Notes under the pieces: model-generated
What the model was told of the DNA's origin: nothing
Seen by the model: only the letters and a program-made list of their open reading frames with translations
Database searches by the model: none
Part shown: one piece after another, positions 8,213 to 16,202 of the stretch
Layout of the letters: every line of letters begins with the position of its first letter
Position numbering within the stretch: the stretch's first letter is position 1
NCBI GenBank assembly: GCA_024690635.1
Contig: JAILOW010000119.1
Coordinates: 1 to 59,312, forward strand
Direction: 5' to 3'
DNA length: 59,312 nt
Source: Butyrivibrio sp.
Lineage (GTDB): Bacteria > Bacillota_A > Clostridia > Lachnospirales > Lachnospiraceae
Position numbers and translations under genes: made by a program

Positions 8213-8263
8213 TAATCTGTACCACAGTTCGCATCAAAATCTGTTTTTTCAAGGAGAAACCCT

Positions 8264-9151
8264 GTGAATAAGAAGTTAACATCAAGACAGAAAAGTGAAT
8301 TATTTTGGGGATGGCTATTCATTCTTCCCACAATGCTTGGGCTCTTTATTCTGAACATCTATCCGATGATCGACACCATTAAACAGAGCTTCTATAAAAC
8401 GGGGGATTTCGGCAAGGGAAACAAATTCGTTGGGCTTGCCAATTACCAAAAGGTTCTGGGAGACGGAGAGATCTGGCAGGCACTGTTTAACACAGTTAAA
8501 TATGCCATTGTCGAAGTTCCTTTTTCCATCGTGATAGCTCTTTTGCTGGCAGTATTGCTGAACAAAAAGCTGAAGGGAAGAGATGTGTTCAGAACAATAT
8601 TCTTCCTCCCCATGGTAGTTGCGCCCGCTGCTATAGCCATGGTTTGGAAGTGGCTGTACAACTCTAACTTTGGACTTATCAACAACATTTTTCATATCAA
8701 AGTCAACTGGATCTCAGATCCCAAGATTGCGATCTATTCCATTGCGGCAATCGGTATCTGGTCCGGTATCGGTTACAACATGGTCCTGTTTCTTGCGGGA
8801 CTTCAGGAGGTTCCGGGTGATTATTACGAAGCGGCCTCCCTTGACGGTGCCAACGGATGGCACCAGCTCATAAACATTACTATACCCCTTATCTCGCCCA
8901 CGATCTTCTTTGTTCTTGTAACAAGAGTGATCGGAGCAATGCAGGTATTCGACCTGATCTACATGATGATCGACCTTAACAATCCTGCGTGGAAAAAGAC
9001 ACAGTCCCTTGTTTTCCTGTTCTACAAGTACTCCTTTGAACAGAGCAAAAAGGGATATGGCGCAACTGTTGTAGTAGTTCTTTTGCTGGTGATACTTTTA
9101 CTTACCCTGGTACAGCTCATCGGTCAGAAGAAATGGGTTCATTACGAGTAA
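8264..9151 (+). CDS. CUT1 sugar ABC transporter permease (MalF type)
   Basis: A 295-residue inner-membrane permease with six predicted transmembrane helices (first about 16-36). The EAA loop that docks the ATPase reads EAASLDGANGWHQLINITIPL (about 191). The GTG start at 8264 is preceded by AAGGAG. It pairs with the next gene, 15 bases downstream, and with the binding protein upstream. No ATP-binding subunit is encoded in the locus; CUT1 importers of Firmicutes commonly share a MsmK/MsmX-type ATPase encoded elsewhere. Confidence 0.95.
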   Translation: MNKKLTSRQKSELFWGWLFILPTMLGLFILNIYPMIDTIKQSFYKTGDFGKGNKFVGLANYQKVLGDGEIWQALFNTVKYAIVEVPFSIVIALLLAVLLNKKLKGRDVFRTIFFLPMVVAPAAIAMVWKWLYNSNFGLINNIFHIKVNWISDPKIAIYSIAAIGIWSGIGYNMVLFLAGLQEVPGDYYEAASLDGANGWHQLINITIPLISPTIFFVLVTRVIGAMQVFDLIYMMIDLNNPAWKKTQSLVFLFYKYSFEQSKKGYGATVVVVLLLVILLLTLVQLIGQKKWVHYE

Positions 9152-9166
9152 AGAAAGGAGGCAGAA

Positions 9167-9991
9167 ATGAAAAGAACAGTAACAAATATAATCATTTATG
9201 TAGTTCTGATACTGGTTTCGATCACAATGCTGGTGCCTTTCTTGTGGATGTTCCTTACAGCATTTAAGACGACTGCAGAAACTATGCAGGTCGACCCCTT
9301 CGTTATCGTTCCCGGTGTCTGGCAGACGCAGAATTTTGGAAATGTTATAAAAGCCATGGATTTTGCCAGGCTTTATGTTAACACCCTTGCAATGGTGGGA
9401 CTGCGCATCCTCTTCGCTGTGCTGACCGCAACCCTCAGCGGCTACGCCTTTGCAAGGCTCGAATTTAAGGGAAAGAACCTTATGTTTGCCGTGGTTCTTT
9501 TGCAGATGATGATCCCTGTTCAGATATTCATCATCCCCCAGTACATAATGGTCAGCAAGCTTCACCTGACAAATACGGTAATGGGACTTGTGTTCCCCGG
9601 CGTTGTTTCAGCCTTTGGAACCTTCCTTCTTCGTCAGGCGTACATGCAGCTTCCCAGAGACCTTGAAGAAGCTGCAAGACTTGATGGATGCAGTATTCCT
9701 CAGACCTTCGTTTACATCATGGCACCCCTTACCAAGTCATCAATGGTGGCTCTTGGAATCTTCACAGCAGTCTTTGCATATAAAGACCTTATGTGGCCCA
9801 TGATCGTTTGCCCTGATAACAGAGCAACAACTCTTGCCAGTGCCCTTGCCAAGATGAACGGACAGTATCAGCAGAAATACCCTGAGCTTATGATGGCAGC
9901 GCTTATTTCCTGCGTACCCATGATCATTATCTACATTATCTTCCAGAAACAGTTCATTGAAGGTATCGCAACATCAGGCGGAAAGCTGTAA
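9167..9991 (+). CDS. CUT1 sugar ABC transporter permease (MalG type)
   Basis: A 274-residue membrane permease with six helices and the MalG-type EAA loop LPRDLEEAARLDGCSIPQTF (about 163-182). The C-terminus FIEGIATSGGKL is characteristic of this subfamily. AAAGGAGG lies just before the ATG, and the gene follows the MalF-type gene by 15 bases. It forms the translocation pore with that protein and probably carries alpha-galactosides inward for hydrolysis by the flanking GH36 enzymes. Confidence 0.95.
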   Translation: MKRTVTNIIIYVVLILVSITMLVPFLWMFLTAFKTTAETMQVDPFVIVPGVWQTQNFGNVIKAMDFARLYVNTLAMVGLRILFAVLTATLSGYAFARLEFKGKNLMFAVVLLQMMIPVQIFIIPQYIMVSKLHLTNTVMGLVFPGVVSAFGTFLLRQAYMQLPRDLEEAARLDGCSIPQTFVYIMAPLTKSSMVALGIFTAVFAYKDLMWPMIVCPDNRATTLASALAKMNGQYQQKYPELMMAALISCVPMIIIYIIFQKQFIEGIATSGGKL

Positions 9992-10018
9992 CTATAACAT
10001 CAGACGGGAGCGCTTAAC

Positions 10019-12106
10019 ATGAGCGACAAGCGTGTCAAAGTAATATCTCTCGGAGATATGAACGCGGTTTATTTAACATCACCTCAGGGACAGGTTTCTT
10101 TTTCCATCGTGCCCACAAGTCGCAGTAACGGGACTTTGTGGGACAAAGGAAATCCTGATCCCATGATACAGATATCGTGTCTTGGAGACTCCACGAGCAG
10201 CGGATTTGCTGCAGGAATGACAAGGCATAACAGTGGCATGACCATGTCTTTTTCCTATCAGGATCAGACTGTAACAGAGACTGACCGGGAAAAAGAAATA
10301 GCAACTACCCTTACAGCTCCTGACGGAGTGAAGCTTAAACACGTAGTGATCTGGAAAAAAGCTTCCAGAGCCCTGCGGGTTTATTCCAAAATATTTAACT
10401 ACACCAAAAAGGAAATCACTTTAGAGACCTTTTCTTCCGCAAGTCTTTCGGGTATTACGCCTTACGCCGAGGGCGAGGCAACCGGAAGGCTTGCACTCCA
10501 CAGATTCAGAAGCCGTTGGAGTGCGGAGGCAAGGCATGTAACAGACTCTATCGAAGACCTTATGCTGGAGCCCTCATGGGCCAGGTTCGGAGTTCGTTGT
10601 GAAAAGTTTGGAACAACAGGCTCCATGCCGGTCCGAGGGTTCTTCCCCTTTGCAGCCATAGAGGATAAAGAAGCCGGAGTCATCTGGGCGGCAACACTTG
10701 CCTGCTCATCTTCCTGGCAGATCGAGGCTGTTCGTAACGACGAGAACTTAAGCCTTACTCTGGGGCTTGCAGATTACGAGTTTGGACACTGGAGAAAGAC
10801 CATTCCATCAGGTGGTTCTTTTGCAACGCCTGAGTGCTATCTTACTGTATCCACGGATGACTTTGAAACCGTGTGCGACAGGCTTCTTGATGCCCAGAGA
10901 GACAAGCTTTCTGCTTCTCAGAAGGTTAAAGAGATTCCATTATTTTTTAATGAGTACTGCACCACCTGGGGCGAACCCAGTGAAAAGAATGTAGACAGGC
11001 TCCTTGATGTACTTAAGGGTAAGGGCTATGACTACTTCGTGATCGATGCAGGCTGGTATGCCGATTCCGTTAAGGGCTGGCAGGATAACATGGGTGACTG
11101 GCGGATTGCTGAGGACCTGTTTCCTAACGGCTTGAAGGGCGTTGTAAAAAAGATCAACGAAGCGGGCATGAAGGCCGGCATCTGGTTCGAGCTTGAAGTT
11201 GTGGGCAAGGACGCGGACGCTGTTAATGACGAGGCTCATCTTCTTACAAGAGACGGCAAAGTCATAATCTCCGGAACCAGAAGATTCTGGGATATGAGAA
11301 GCCAATGGGTAGAGGATTACCTTACAGAGAAAGTAATAGATTTTCTAAATGAAAATGGATTTGAATACATAAAGATAGATTACAACGACACCATCGGCAT
11401 TGGATGCGACGGTGCAGAAAGCTACGGCGAGGGCCTTAGGCAGTGCATGGAGGCCACCAAGAGCTTTTTTGCAAAGATAAGAAAAAATGTTCCCGGCATA
11501 ACTATAGAGATATGTTCGTCGGGCGGACACAGGCTGGAGCCCGGATTTATGGAGCTTGCTGACTTCCTGTCATTTTCGGATGCGCACGAGGAAAAAGAGA
11601 TCCCTGTTATCGCAGCAAATCTCCAGAGCCTTATCCTGGCTTCCAAGAGCCAGATTTGGTCGGTGCTCAGAAAGACTGACCCTCTAAAGAGGATCGCATA
11701 TTCAGTCTGTGCCGGAATGTATGGCGCGCTGTGTATCTCGGGAGATGTCTTTGATCTTGACGATGCCCAGTGGGAACTGACGGACCGCGGAACTGATTTT
11801 TACAAGAAAGCATCCGGTATTATAGCTGGCGGTTTTACCAGAGTTTACGGGCCTTTCCAGACTTCAAACAGAGCGCTGAAGGACTATCAGGCATCAGCCA
11901 GATACGGTGATAACGGCAAAGCGCTGATGATAGTTCATACCTTTGAGCATAACGGACCTCAGGAGATTGAGGTACCTCTTGAAGAGGGATATAAGATAAT
12001 TGATGTTTTCGAAGCGGGAAATCATGAGATCACGATTGATGGTTCCACCGCGAAAATACACTTTGACGAATCCTTTGATGCAGTAGCGGTGCTGCTGGAT
12101 AAATAA
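10019..12106 (+). CDS. second alpha-galactosidase-like GH36 enzyme
   Basis: A 695-residue cytoplasmic protein only distantly similar to the enzyme at 4435-6633. The barrel has FVIDAGWYAD (about 340), GIWFELEVVG (about 383), EYIKIDYND with predicted nucleophile Asp454, EICSSGGHRLEPG (about 500), and LSFSDAHE with predicted acid/base Asp521. Those motifs place it in GH36 (clan GH-D), but SFSDAHE replaces the SDNTD of the first enzyme, so its specificity may differ (other linkages, larger oligosaccharides, or alpha-N-acetylgalactosamine). It follows the permease by 27 bases in the same operon. Confidence 0.88.
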   Translation: MSDKRVKVISLGDMNAVYLTSPQGQVSFSIVPTSRSNGTLWDKGNPDPMIQISCLGDSTSSGFAAGMTRHNSGMTMSFSYQDQTVTETDREKEIATTLTAPDGVKLKHVVIWKKASRALRVYSKIFNYTKKEITLETFSSASLSGITPYAEGEATGRLALHRFRSRWSAEARHVTDSIEDLMLEPSWARFGVRCEKFGTTGSMPVRGFFPFAAIEDKEAGVIWAATLACSSSWQIEAVRNDENLSLTLGLADYEFGHWRKTIPSGGSFATPECYLTVSTDDFETVCDRLLDAQRDKLSASQKVKEIPLFFNEYCTTWGEPSEKNVDRLLDVLKGKGYDYFVIDAGWYADSVKGWQDNMGDWRIAEDLFPNGLKGVVKKINEAGMKAGIWFELEVVGKDADAVNDEAHLLTRDGKVIISGTRRFWDMRSQWVEDYLTEKVIDFLNENGFEYIKIDYNDTIGIGCDGAESYGEGLRQCMEATKSFFAKIRKNVPGITIEICSSGGHRLEPGFMELADFLSFSDAHEEKEIPVIAANLQSLILASKSQIWSVLRKTDPLKRIAYSVCAGMYGALCISGDVFDLDDAQWELTDRGTDFYKKASGIIAGGFTRVYGPFQTSNRALKDYQASARYGDNGKALMIVHTFEHNGPQEIEVPLEEGYKIIDVFEAGNHEITIDGSTAKIHFDESFDAVAVLLDK

Positions 12107-12130
12107 AGTATCAAAGAGCTCCGCTATGGA

Positions 12131-12184
12131 TGCGCACTCGCGCGATAGGAATATGTTGCCTTCAGCAACCGCGCTCGGCGCGAG
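12131..12184 (+). repeat. GC-rich nested inverted repeat in the intergenic region
   Basis: CTCGCGC (12138-12144) can pair with GCGCGAG (12178-12184) around an inner hairpin GTTGC (12155-12159) / GCAAC (12165-12169). The composition is much richer in GC than the flanks. It leads directly into the terminator at 12184. The layout resembles dispersed intergenic palindromic elements of Lachnospiraceae, but no second copy was seen in this window. Confidence 0.45.
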
Positions 12185-12209
12185 AATGTCGCAAGCGACA
12201 TTCTTTTTT
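12184..12209 (+). terminator. intrinsic terminator after the second alpha-galactosidase
   Basis: A perfect 8-bp stem GAATGTCG/CGACATTC with the tetraloop CAAG is followed by six T (12204-12209). It ends the alpha-galactoside operon. A TATAAT follows two bases later (12211-12216). Confidence 0.88.
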
Positions 12210-12225
12210 GTATAATAGTAAATAA

Positions 12226-13347
12226 ATGACTATAAATGATTATTTTGAAAAACTGAAAACCAAAGATATCATTTGCTGGGGAAGCGGCAAACACTTCCGT
12301 AACAGTACTTTGCCCTTTTTGAAAAAGAGCGGTCTGATCCACAAGCTGAAGGGATTTGTGGACGTTCCCGGAACGACGGATGTTGTGATAGACGGCAGAT
12401 CTTTTAACAGGATCGGCAAAGACAAGCTGGCCCGGATGGACAGCGAAAACACAATTATCTTCATCGCTGTCACAGGCTACGAGGAGATATTTGCCCAGAT
12501 CAGTTCAGACACAGGATTTGTTGGATTCGAGGCTGTTCCTGCTATTTTCCTTGAAGCCCTGTATGAGGACATGCTTCTTTTATCCGTAGACAAGCCGCCT
12601 GCGAACTTCCGCAAAAATGATACCCCGCAAATCCCAAAGATTATCCACGCCATATGGTTTTCCGGAGATCCTCTTCCTGAGCTATATCAAAGGTGCCTGG
12701 ATTCCTGGAAAAAATATGCTCCGGATTTTGAAATAAAGATCTGGGATCTTGATTCCTACAAACCGGATCACTGCCTGTTTTTTGACCAGGCGATAGAGCA
12801 TGGAAATTACCCTTTTGCATCGGACTACGCAAGAGCGGATATCCTTCGCAGGTACGGCGGCATATACATGGACCTTGATGTGGAGATGCTGCGTCCCATT
12901 GATGATCTTTTGTACAACGACGCCTACATGAGCTTTGAGTCACTAGGCCGCATTGAATGCGGCTCAGGAATGGGAGCAAAGCCCCGGCATCCCATCATAG
13001 AGGAAATCTGTGAGAGCTATGAGGCAAGACCCTATTTAAAACCTGACGGGACCTGGGACAATTCAACCTGTCCTGTGCGCTACACTCAGGTCATTGAAAA
13101 ACACGGTCTAAAAAAGAACGGTGGCTTCCAACAGGTGGAGGATATAACCGTTTATCCTTTCGAGGTGCTGACGGGAAAAAGTTTTGACACAGGAATAGTT
13201 TACAGCACAGAGCTTAGCTATACCCTTCATCATCACAACGGAAGCTGGATCCCTGATCCCGCCCACCGTGCTGTATGTGAGAGATATGATAATATTCAGA
13301 AGTTTTTGAAAGAAAAAATTAATGGTGTTGACAACCTGAACCAATAG
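12226..13347 (+). CDS. GT32-like glycosyltransferase with an N-terminal Rossmann-like domain
   Basis: A 373-residue protein. Residues 1 to about 120 (KDIICWGSGKHF with a Gly-rich loop, then IIFIAVTGYEEI) look like a nucleotide-binding Rossmann-type domain of the kind seen in polysaccharide-biosynthesis proteins. From about residue 128 it has the DXD-sugar glycosyltransferase (Gly_transf_sug/GT32) pattern: PKIIHAIWFSGD, YARADILRRYGGIYMDLDVEM with the DXD metal/sugar-nucleotide site, and GSGMGAKPRHPI. It probably transfers a sugar from a nucleotide sugar onto a surface glycan. No SD precedes the ATG, and TATAAT lies only 9 bases upstream, so the mRNA could be nearly leaderless. Its place inside a sugar-catabolic block is odd. 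Confidence 0.85.
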   Translation: MTINDYFEKLKTKDIICWGSGKHFRNSTLPFLKKSGLIHKLKGFVDVPGTTDVVIDGRSFNRIGKDKLARMDSENTIIFIAVTGYEEIFAQISSDTGFVGFEAVPAIFLEALYEDMLLLSVDKPPANFRKNDTPQIPKIIHAIWFSGDPLPELYQRCLDSWKKYAPDFEIKIWDLDSYKPDHCLFFDQAIEHGNYPFASDYARADILRRYGGIYMDLDVEMLRPIDDLLYNDAYMSFESLGRIECGSGMGAKPRHPIIEEICESYEARPYLKPDGTWDNSTCPVRYTQVIEKHGLKKNGGFQQVEDITVYPFEVLTGKSFDTGIVYSTELSYTLHHHNGSWIPDPAHRAVCERYDNIQKFLKEKINGVDNLNQ

Positions 13348-13356
13348 AGGTAAATT
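13328..13356 (+). promoter_or_regulatory. promoter of the LacI-type regulator gene
   Basis: TTGACA at 13328-13333, a 17-base spacer and TAAATT at 13351-13356. It overlaps the end of the preceding glycosyltransferase gene. The first operator begins 8 bases after the -10. Confidence 0.6.
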
Positions 13357-13363
13357 ATAGACA

Positions 13364-13387
13364 GGCAATGCAAACGTTTGCATTGCC
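13364..13387. promoter_or_regulatory. LacI-family operator 1 (24-bp perfect palindrome)
   Basis: A perfect 24-bp palindrome centred on TGCAAACGTTTGCA, with the central CG typical of LacI/GalR operators. It lies immediately downstream of the -10, as expected for autorepression of the adjacent regulator. Confidence 0.8.
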
Positions 13388-13404
13388 AAACTTTGAAACA
13401 TTTG

Positions 13405-13418
13405 TGCAAACGTTTGCA
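13405..13418. promoter_or_regulatory. LacI-family operator 2
   Basis: A second copy of TGCAAACGTTTGCA stands 8 bases before the regulator's SD region. Its centre is 36 bp from that of operator 1, allowing cooperative binding. Confidence 0.78.
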
Positions 13419-13430
13419 TAGGAGAGTGAA

Positions 13431-14438
13431 ATGACAGCAACCATCAAAGACATAGCCAGAACAGTTGGCGTAAATCCTTCTACTGTATCAAGAGTTATCA
13501 ATGGTACCGCAAGCATTTCGGAAGAAACAAGAGAAAAGATAATGCAGGCAATGAAGGAGCTTGATTATCATCCAAACAGTTTTGCAAGGAGCCTTGTTAA
13601 CGGCAACACCTTTACCATAGGACTGGTAATAGATGCAGGCAACAAGGATGCTTTTTCCAATGCCTTTTTCATACAGAGCGTTATTGCAATAGAGTCTGTG
13701 GCTCAGTCAAAAGGCTACAGCGTGCTGATCTCAAACCATTCTCTTTCAGACGCCGGCAATATCAAAAATCTGGTACAGGAGAGAAAAGTGGACGGCATCA
13801 TACTTCCTGTTCAGTGCATGACAGGCGAGCTCATTGATCTTATGACAGCAAGTGATTTCCCTTTCGTGGTCATGGGCGAGCCGCAGGATAAAAAGAAGGA
13901 CATCTGCTGGGTTGATGTAGACAACGAGCAGGGCAGCCGAAAGGCGGTGGAGTGCCTCATAAGATCAGGATATAAAAGTCCCATGCTCCTTGTGGAAAAC
14001 AGGAAGACCATTTTTGAAAGTAAGCGTATCAAAGGTTTTGAGGATGAGTGCAAGGCACAAAAGATAAAGACAACCTCCATCCATACCTACAGCGAAGAAA
14101 AGATAGATATGCTCCTTGACGAGATCAAAAACAAGGAGCGGGAGACAGACTGTTTTATCTGCTCCAACAACATCATAGCCTTTAATCTCCTTCGAGCAAT
14201 AAAGGCCAGAAAGATCCGCATTCCGGGACAGATCGGAGTTATCACATTTGACAACTATCCCCTTGCGGAGTACATGGAACCAGCGCTCAGCGTCGTTGAC
14301 GTTGATACATACAAGATGGGAGAGACGGCAGCAGAGCTCTTGTTTTTGTCCATCAGGGGAAAAGAAAAGAAAATTAAGAGCACGCTTGTTGACGCAGCCA
14401 TCATTGAAAGAGCTTCGACCGGGCGAAAGAAAAAATAG
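13431..14438 (+). CDS. LacI family transcriptional regulator
   Basis: A 335-residue regulator. The N-terminal helix-turn-helix (ATIKDIARTVGVNPSTVSRVIN, residues 3-24) with hinge helix (PNSFARSL, about 47) is followed by a periplasmic-binding-like effector domain (about 60-330; VDGIILP, VDVDNEQGSRKAVECLI, TDCFICSNNIIAFNLLRAIK). Two palindromic operators lie directly upstream, so it almost certainly represses itself. It probably controls the downstream GH13 and transporter genes, which start 14 bases after its stop. The effector is likely an alpha-glucoside or galactoside, by inference from the neighbours. Confidence 0.95.
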   Translation: MTATIKDIARTVGVNPSTVSRVINGTASISEETREKIMQAMKELDYHPNSFARSLVNGNTFTIGLVIDAGNKDAFSNAFFIQSVIAIESVAQSKGYSVLISNHSLSDAGNIKNLVQERKVDGIILPVQCMTGELIDLMTASDFPFVVMGEPQDKKKDICWVDVDNEQGSRKAVECLIRSGYKSPMLLVENRKTIFESKRIKGFEDECKAQKIKTTSIHTYSEEKIDMLLDEIKNKERETDCFICSNNIIAFNLLRAIKARKIRIPGQIGVITFDNYPLAEYMEPALSVVDVDTYKMGETAAELLFLSIRGKEKKIKSTLVDAAIIERASTGRKKK

Positions 14439-14452
14439 AGAAAGGAGATACG

Positions 14453-16189
14453 GTGAAAAAGGAAGCGGTTTTGCATCTTAATTCCGAAGACTTTATTTAC
14501 CCGATAGCAAGAAACAGGCTTGTGGTCAAAATACGGACTGCAAAAAGTGACATCTCAAAATGCAGCATCATCTATTTTTGCAGGACCACGCCGGAAATAA
14601 AAAACAGCATTGAGCTAAGTAAGAATTGCAGCGACGATCTGTTTGACTACTACGAAGGGAAGATAGAGTTTTCCAAGGTTGCAAGATATCATAAGTACTA
14701 TTTTAAGCTCACGGGAAATGACGGCACTGACCAGTATTACTCAGCTACCGGCTTTTCAAAAAAGGAGCCGCAGGATGGCTGTTTCGAATTCCTATACGCC
14801 AACCGTGGAGATGTGATCTCCTATCCGGGCTGGGCGAAAGGAACGATCTACTATCAGATCTTTCCGGATAGATTTGCTAACGGAGATAAGGCAAACGATC
14901 CGGCGGATGTACAGCCCTGGGGGACACCCCCAACCAGAGAAAACTTCATGGGCGGTGACCTGAAGGGAGTCCGGGACAAGATTCCCTACTTGCAGGACCT
15001 TGGCATAGAAGTGATCTATTTTAACCCAATCTTTGAGGGCGATTTCAATCACAAATATGCCACCACCGATTACTACAGGATCGATCCCATCTTTGGCACC
15101 AACGAAGAGTTTGGAGAGATGGTAAAAGAGCTCCATAAGGCAGGGATCAGAGTTGTCATTGACGGAGTGTTCAACCACACGGGAATTCATTTTAAACAGT
15201 TTGAGGATGTTATCGAGAAAGGTTCACATTCAAAATATTATGACTGGTTTCTTTCAAACAAGGAAAAAGATATCTCGGTAACTCACAAAGACTACGAGTG
15301 TGTTGGGGCATACAAATACATGCCAAAACTAAACTCATCAAATCCACAGGTTCGGGATTTCATCCTTGATGTAATGGACTTCTGGATTAGGGAATATGAC
15401 ATCGACGGATGGAGACTGGATGTGGCTGACGAAGTTGATTCCGCAGTCTGGCAGGCGGCGAGAACTCTTTTAAAAGAAAGATATCCCGGCATCATACTTC
15501 TTGGAGAGACCTGGGGCTTTGGAGGGTCGCTTACAACAGGAAAGCGCCTTGACTCAGTGATGAACTACATGTTCCGCGATGCACTAAGAGATTACTACGG
15601 ACTTGAAAAGATAAGCGCATCGGAGTTTGATGCAAGGATTGGCAGGATGCTTGCTCTTTACAAAACCGAGACTACAGACCTGCTCTACAATCTGCTGGAC
15701 AGTCACGATACTGAGAGATTTCTTTTCTACTGCGGCGGAGACGTAAAGAGGTTAAAGCTTGCAGTGGCATTCCAGCTTTTATTTAAAGGCTCTCCCGCGA
15801 TCTACTACGGAGATGAAGTCGGTATCACCGGAGACAACGATCCTGACTGCAGAAGGTGCATGGAGTGGGATGAAGGCAGGCAGAATAAAGAACTGCTCTC
15901 CTGGTACAAGACACTGATCAAACTCAGAAAAGACCACACCTGCATAAGAACCGGTTCATACAAGGCCGTAAGCTGCAGCGACGTGGATGATCTTCTGGTG
16001 TTTGAAAGAGCTGATGAAAGCGAAAAGATAAGAGTTTTGATCTGCAAAGGATCTTCCGGAAAAACAGTTAGAGTTGAAGGCATCGCCGGAGCCACAGATC
16101 TTATAACAAATGAGATCATAACAGCAGACCCTGATGGCAAAACAGCCATAAACCCTTGCGAAGTCAAGGTGATAAAAGTTAAGAACTAA
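14453..16189 (+). CDS. GH13 alpha-amylase family enzyme (neopullulanase/cyclomaltodextrinase type)
   Basis: A 578-residue cytoplasmic glycoside hydrolase. An N-terminal CBM34-like beta domain (about 1-125) precedes the catalytic barrel beginning GTIYYQIFPDRFANGD. Conserved regions: VVIDGVFNHTG (I), DGWRLDVADEV with nucleophile Asp323 (II), LLGETWG with acid/base Glu352 (III) and LLDSHDTERF with Asp419 (IV). This fits the GH13_20 group acting on maltodextrins, cyclodextrins and pullulan. GTG start at 14453 with GAAAGGAG 6 bases upstream. It stands between the LacI regulator and a second importer, suggesting intracellular breakdown of imported alpha-glucans. Confidence 0.94.
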   Translation: MKKEAVLHLNSEDFIYPIARNRLVVKIRTAKSDISKCSIIYFCRTTPEIKNSIELSKNCSDDLFDYYEGKIEFSKVARYHKYYFKLTGNDGTDQYYSATGFSKKEPQDGCFEFLYANRGDVISYPGWAKGTIYYQIFPDRFANGDKANDPADVQPWGTPPTRENFMGGDLKGVRDKIPYLQDLGIEVIYFNPIFEGDFNHKYATTDYYRIDPIFGTNEEFGEMVKELHKAGIRVVIDGVFNHTGIHFKQFEDVIEKGSHSKYYDWFLSNKEKDISVTHKDYECVGAYKYMPKLNSSNPQVRDFILDVMDFWIREYDIDGWRLDVADEVDSAVWQAARTLLKERYPGIILLGETWGFGGSLTTGKRLDSVMNYMFRDALRDYYGLEKISASEFDARIGRMLALYKTETTDLLYNLLDSHDTERFLFYCGGDVKRLKLAVAFQLLFKGSPAIYYGDEVGITGDNDPDCRRCMEWDEGRQNKELLSWYKTLIKLRKDHTCIRTGSYKAVSCSDVDDLLVFERADESEKIRVLICKGSSGKTVRVEGIAGATDLITNEIITADPDGKTAINPCEVKVIKVKN

Positions 16190-16202
16190 GGAGGAAAAGA
16201 AA

